A DNA stretch of 7,468 nucleotides from Thermodesulfovibrionales bacterium (GTDB lineage: Bacteria > Nitrospirota > Thermodesulfovibrionia > Thermodesulfovibrionales > SM23-35). Under the pieces are notes generated by a model, which saw only the letters and a list, made by a program, of their open reading frames with translations, was not told where the DNA came from and did not search any database. The stretch is from positions 1 to 7,468 of the forward strand of contig JALHSV010000032.1 of assembly GCA_022865525.1 (NCBI GenBank), read 5' to 3'. Position numbers and translations under genes: made by a program. The first letter of the stretch is position 1. Each line of letters starts with the position of its first letter. Below are positions 5,517-7,468 of this stretch, piece after piece.

Positions 5517-6690
5517 CTCTGCCTCCAAACAATCCCTGCGGTCTGAATACCATCAGGAGTACAAGACCGGCACCGAGCGCGAGCATCCGGTAGAGCTGAA
5601 TTTCCCGCAGCATTTCAGGCAGTAAAACAAGAATAAAAGCACCAAGGATAACACCCGGAATACTGCCGAGACCTCCAATGATGACCATGCAGAGTATCAG
5701 GACTGATTCCATGAACGTGAAACTTTCAGGTGATACAAACTGCATTTTCCCTGCAAATATAGCTCCGGCAAGGCCGGCCCAGAAGGCACCGAAGGCAAAC
5801 GCATAGAGTTTGTACATCGTTGTATTGATGCCCATGATGGAAGATGCTATTTCATCTTCCCGTATGGCTACCCAAGCCCTCCCTATCTTTGACGAGTAGA
5901 CTCTCTTTGTTATGAAAAAAGTTATCAGAACAAAAAACAGAACGAGATAATAGAAATATGATAATTTCCCCAGCGACAGGGAGAAAATTCGCGGAGCAGA
6001 AATTCCTGATATTCCATTCGGACCCATCGTGAGACTATCCCAGTTGTTGAGAATAAGCCTTGTTATTTCCCCGAAACCAAGCGTAACGATTGCGAGATAA
6101 TCTCCGCGTAATCGCAAAGCCGGGAAGGCGAGAAGAAAACCTGCAATTGCTGAAAGCCCGACAGAAAAGGGCAATGCGGTCCAGAAACCGAGACCAAATC
6201 TTGTATTCAGGAGGGCATAGGAATAAGCACCAAGAGCGTAGAATGCAACAAAACCGAGGTTCAGGAGACCGGTAAACCCTACCACGACGTTCAACCCAAG
6301 CGCAAGGATTACATAGATACCGACAAGAATCGCGACATCAAGAAAATAATCCCGTGCAAACAATGGCATAACAAACAGGGAAAGCAGGCACGCGTACCGA
6401 AGGACAAAAATCTGTTTGCGGGAGAATAATCCTGATTCTTGTACTGTAACGCGTAACGTCTTGATGGCCAGCGCAAATTTATTTTGATATCCTGAAAGAA
6501 ATACCGCGGAAACAAGAATAGCAGAAGCGATCACGAAAAAGACTATGGCAGCCTTTATCCCCTTGAAAGGGAGAAAGAGCAAAGACAGCCATAAGGCAAC
6601 GATTAATGGTTTCAGAAATCCCCTCATCCCCCCTTTGCTAAAGGGGTGGGCGGGGGGATTATCATGGTTATTTTCTTTATACATATCCAT
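5497..6690 (-). CDS. livM: Branched-chain amino-acid ABC transporter permease LivM with repeat-encoded N-terminal tail
   Basis: One of the two membrane permeases of the importer. The core from about residue 114 is the conserved LivM domain: FLDVAILVGIYVILALGLN, GFTGLLNLG (138-146), LRLRGDYLAIVTLGFGEI (192-209) and MGPNGISGI. The cytoplasmic ATPase-contact loop GRAWVAIREDEIAS is at 270-283, followed by IIGGLGSIPG and a FRPQGL end. Before the core are about three further hydrophobic segments (27-43, 47-65, 98-112), comparable to the N-terminal extension of E. coli LivM (425 aa). Residues 11-25 (NPPAHPFSKGGMRGF) are encoded by a palindromic repeat and are not LivM-like. The start is uncertain: ATG 6690 and ATG 6684 have no Shine-Dalgarno, while ATG 6627 (Met22) would remove most of the repeat-encoded tail but has its purine run directly abutting. 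It lies 35 nt after livH and overlaps livG. Confidence 0.94.
   Translation of the reverse strand: MDMYKENNHDNPPAHPFSKGGMRGFLKPLIVALWLSLLFLPFKGIKAAIVFFVIASAILVSAVFLSGYQNKFALAIKTLRVTVQESGLFSRKQIFVLRYACLLSLFVMPLFARDYFLDVAILVGIYVILALGLNVVVGFTGLLNLGFVAFYALGAYSYALLNTRFGLGFWTALPFSVGLSAIAGFLLAFPALRLRGDYLAIVTLGFGEITRLILNNWDSLTMGPNGISGISAPRIFSLSLGKLSYFYYLVLFFVLITFFITKRVYSSKIGRAWVAIREDEIASSIMGINTTMYKLYAFAFGAFWAGLAGAIFAGKMQFVSPESFTFMESVLILCMVIIGGLGSIPGVILGAFILVLLPEMLREIQLYRMLALGAGLVLLMVFRPQGLFGGRGVSFRS
5522..5526 (-). promoter_or_regulatory. Shine-Dalgarno deciding the livG GTG start
   Basis: GGAGG on the minus strand, 5 nt before GTG 5516 and within the last codons of livM. It favours the GTG over the TTG four codons upstream. 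Confidence 0.6.
6617..6660. repeat. REP-like imperfect palindrome inside the 5' end of livM
   Basis: A 44-bp GC-rich imperfect inverted repeat with AATCCCC at one end and GGGGATT at the other. Its perfect core is CCCCTTT-GCT-AAAGGGG (6630-6646), a 7-bp stem with a 3-nt loop; the outer arms pair less well. It resembles dispersed palindromes that, when translated, give 'NPPxPPFxKGGxGGF' peptides in many environmental genomes; that resemblance is recalled, not searched. Only this copy is in the window. It reads through in frame as livM residues 11-25. Confidence 0.75.
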
Positions 6691-6725
6691 TTCGTGACAA
6701 TTACATACACTTTTTTATCATAGTC

Positions 6726-7468
6726 TCAGACCTTTTCCAGTTCCGCTTTTCCGAATAGTCCACCTGGTTTGATGAGGAGTATTATGATCAGGAGGATAAA
6801 AGCGTAAGCGTCCTTGTACTCACCCGAAATATAACTTCCGCCCAGGCTCTCAATAAGGCCGAGGAGAATCCCGCCAAACATGGCTCCCCGAATGCTGCCT
6901 ATCCCGCCGAGGACAGCAGCGGTGAATGCTTTAATCCCAGCGATATAGCCGATGGAATAGTTGACAAGTCCATAGTACATGGCGACCATTAAGCCTGCAA
7001 CTGCTGCAAGCCCTGATCCAATAATAAAGGTGACCGAAATGATGGTATCTATGTTGATCCCCAGGAGTGCTGCCATTGTCTTATCCTGTGCTACTGCCCG
7101 CATAGCTGTACCCATTCTTGTTTTTCTCACAAAAAAACGGAGGGCTATCATCAGCATGACCGATATGAGGATTATGAAAAGTTGCAAAAACGTCATCCTC
7201 ACTGACATGAACTGAAAGCCTGCAGCCCCGAATATATGGGGGAAAACCTTATCTGTTGCTCCTTGGGTGAGCATGACATAGTTTTGGAGAAATATGGACA
7301 CGCCGATTGCGCTGATAAGCGGACTGAGTCTGGGGGAATTTCTCAGGGGTTTATATGCTATCTTTTCTATGGTAAAGCCATAACATGAACAGAAGATTAC
7401 CGAGAGGATGATGGTGAGCAGCAAAGACAGAGGCAGATTTTGGGCTGTGAGGCCGATGGCAGTAAAAA
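6726..7468 (-). CDS. livH: Branched-chain amino-acid ABC transporter permease LivH (5' end beyond window)
   Basis: The partner permease of LivM in the cytoplasmic membrane. The frame stays open to the right edge, giving 246 visible residues from FTAIGLTAQN; roughly 45-60 N-terminal residues are probably missing compared with typical LivH (about 290-310 aa). A TTG at 7424 could be mistaken for a start, but the residues before it continue the protein and there is no stop. Family features are IEKIAYKPLRNSPRLSPLISAIGVSIFLQN, the cytoplasmic loop RKTRMGTAMRAVAQDKTMAALLGI (quoted in part: TRMGTAMRAVAQD), GGIGSIRGAMFGGILLGLIES, and a PGGLFG end. Several hydrophobic spans separate these. It is the first gene of the visible importer cluster; a livK-type binding-protein gene would be expected further upstream. 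Confidence 0.94.
   Translation of the reverse strand, partial: FTAIGLTAQNLPLSLLLTIILSVIFCSCYGFTIEKIAYKPLRNSPRLSPLISAIGVSIFLQNYVMLTQGATDKVFPHIFGAAGFQFMSVRMTFLQLFIILISVMLMIALRFFVRKTRMGTAMRAVAQDKTMAALLGINIDTIISVTFIIGSGLAAVAGLMVAMYYGLVNYSIGYIAGIKAFTAAVLGGIGSIRGAMFGGILLGLIESLGGSYISGEYKDAYAFILLIIILLIKPGGLFGKAELEKV

Noticed and set aside
6559..6571. Second small inverted repeat, CCCTT-GA-AAGGG, in livM, possibly a degraded copy of the 6617-6660 repeat
   Set aside because: Only 5 bp per arm with a 2-nt loop, no flanking similarity, and it encodes ordinary membrane-edge residues (LPFKG).
7422..7424. TTG at 7424 as the start of livH
   Set aside because: The frame is open to the window edge and the upstream residues fit LivH, so the true start lies outside the window.
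1..7468. Novel defence, mobile or CRISPR system
   Set aside because: All ten genes fit known housekeeping or transport families, or a lepB-linked membrane protein, and no transposase, integrase, spacer array or long unexplained gap is present.

Overview
This window carries ten genes in a row, all on the minus strand, so transcription runs from the right edge to the left. The genes are ordinary chromosomal ones. I see no tRNA or rRNA, phage, transposase, CRISPR array or toxin-antitoxin module. The organism looks like a Gram-negative, probably anaerobic bacterium: it has a LepB-type signal peptidase followed by a small membrane protein, a Liv amino-acid importer, and a KorD-like 2x[4Fe-4S] ferredoxin. 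The overall flavour resembles Nitrospirota or former Deltaproteobacteria, but that is an inference from gene style and from one REP-like repeat, not a proven placement.

Right part (7468 to 4006): livH (cut by the right edge), livM, livG and livF encode the two permeases and two ATPases of a branched-chain amino-acid (HAAT family) ABC importer. The periplasmic binding protein (livK type) is not in the window and would be expected upstream. livM and livG overlap. A 44-bp imperfect palindrome of REP-like type lies inside the 5' end of livM and is translated in frame.

Middle (3975 to 2032): a small acylphosphatase gene, then recN for double-strand-break repair. A perfect-looking extended -10 promoter element sits just before the acylphosphatase ATG, in a 30-nt gap with no visible ribosome binding site. 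This suggests a second, possibly leaderless, transcription start that would drive acyP-recN and perhaps everything downstream.

Left part (2001 to 1): a 70-aa two-cluster ferredoxin resembling the delta subunit of 2-oxoacid:ferredoxin oxidoreductases but without its partner subunits, a ROK-family sugar kinase two bases later, lepB starting at TTG behind a very strong Shine-Dalgarno, and the N-terminal part of a single-span membrane protein whose ATG overlaps the lepB stop (ATGA). The last pair probably mirrors the lepB/DUF4845 neighbourhood known from proteobacteria.

The importer, the repair/acylphosphatase pair and the ferredoxin-kinase-peptidase group have no obvious shared pathway; the tight spacing suggests shared transcription rather than shared function. 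No intergenic gap exceeds about 80 bases. I found no convincing new system; the most notable points are the palindrome built into LivM, the extended -10 at acyP and the orphan KorD-like ferredoxin.
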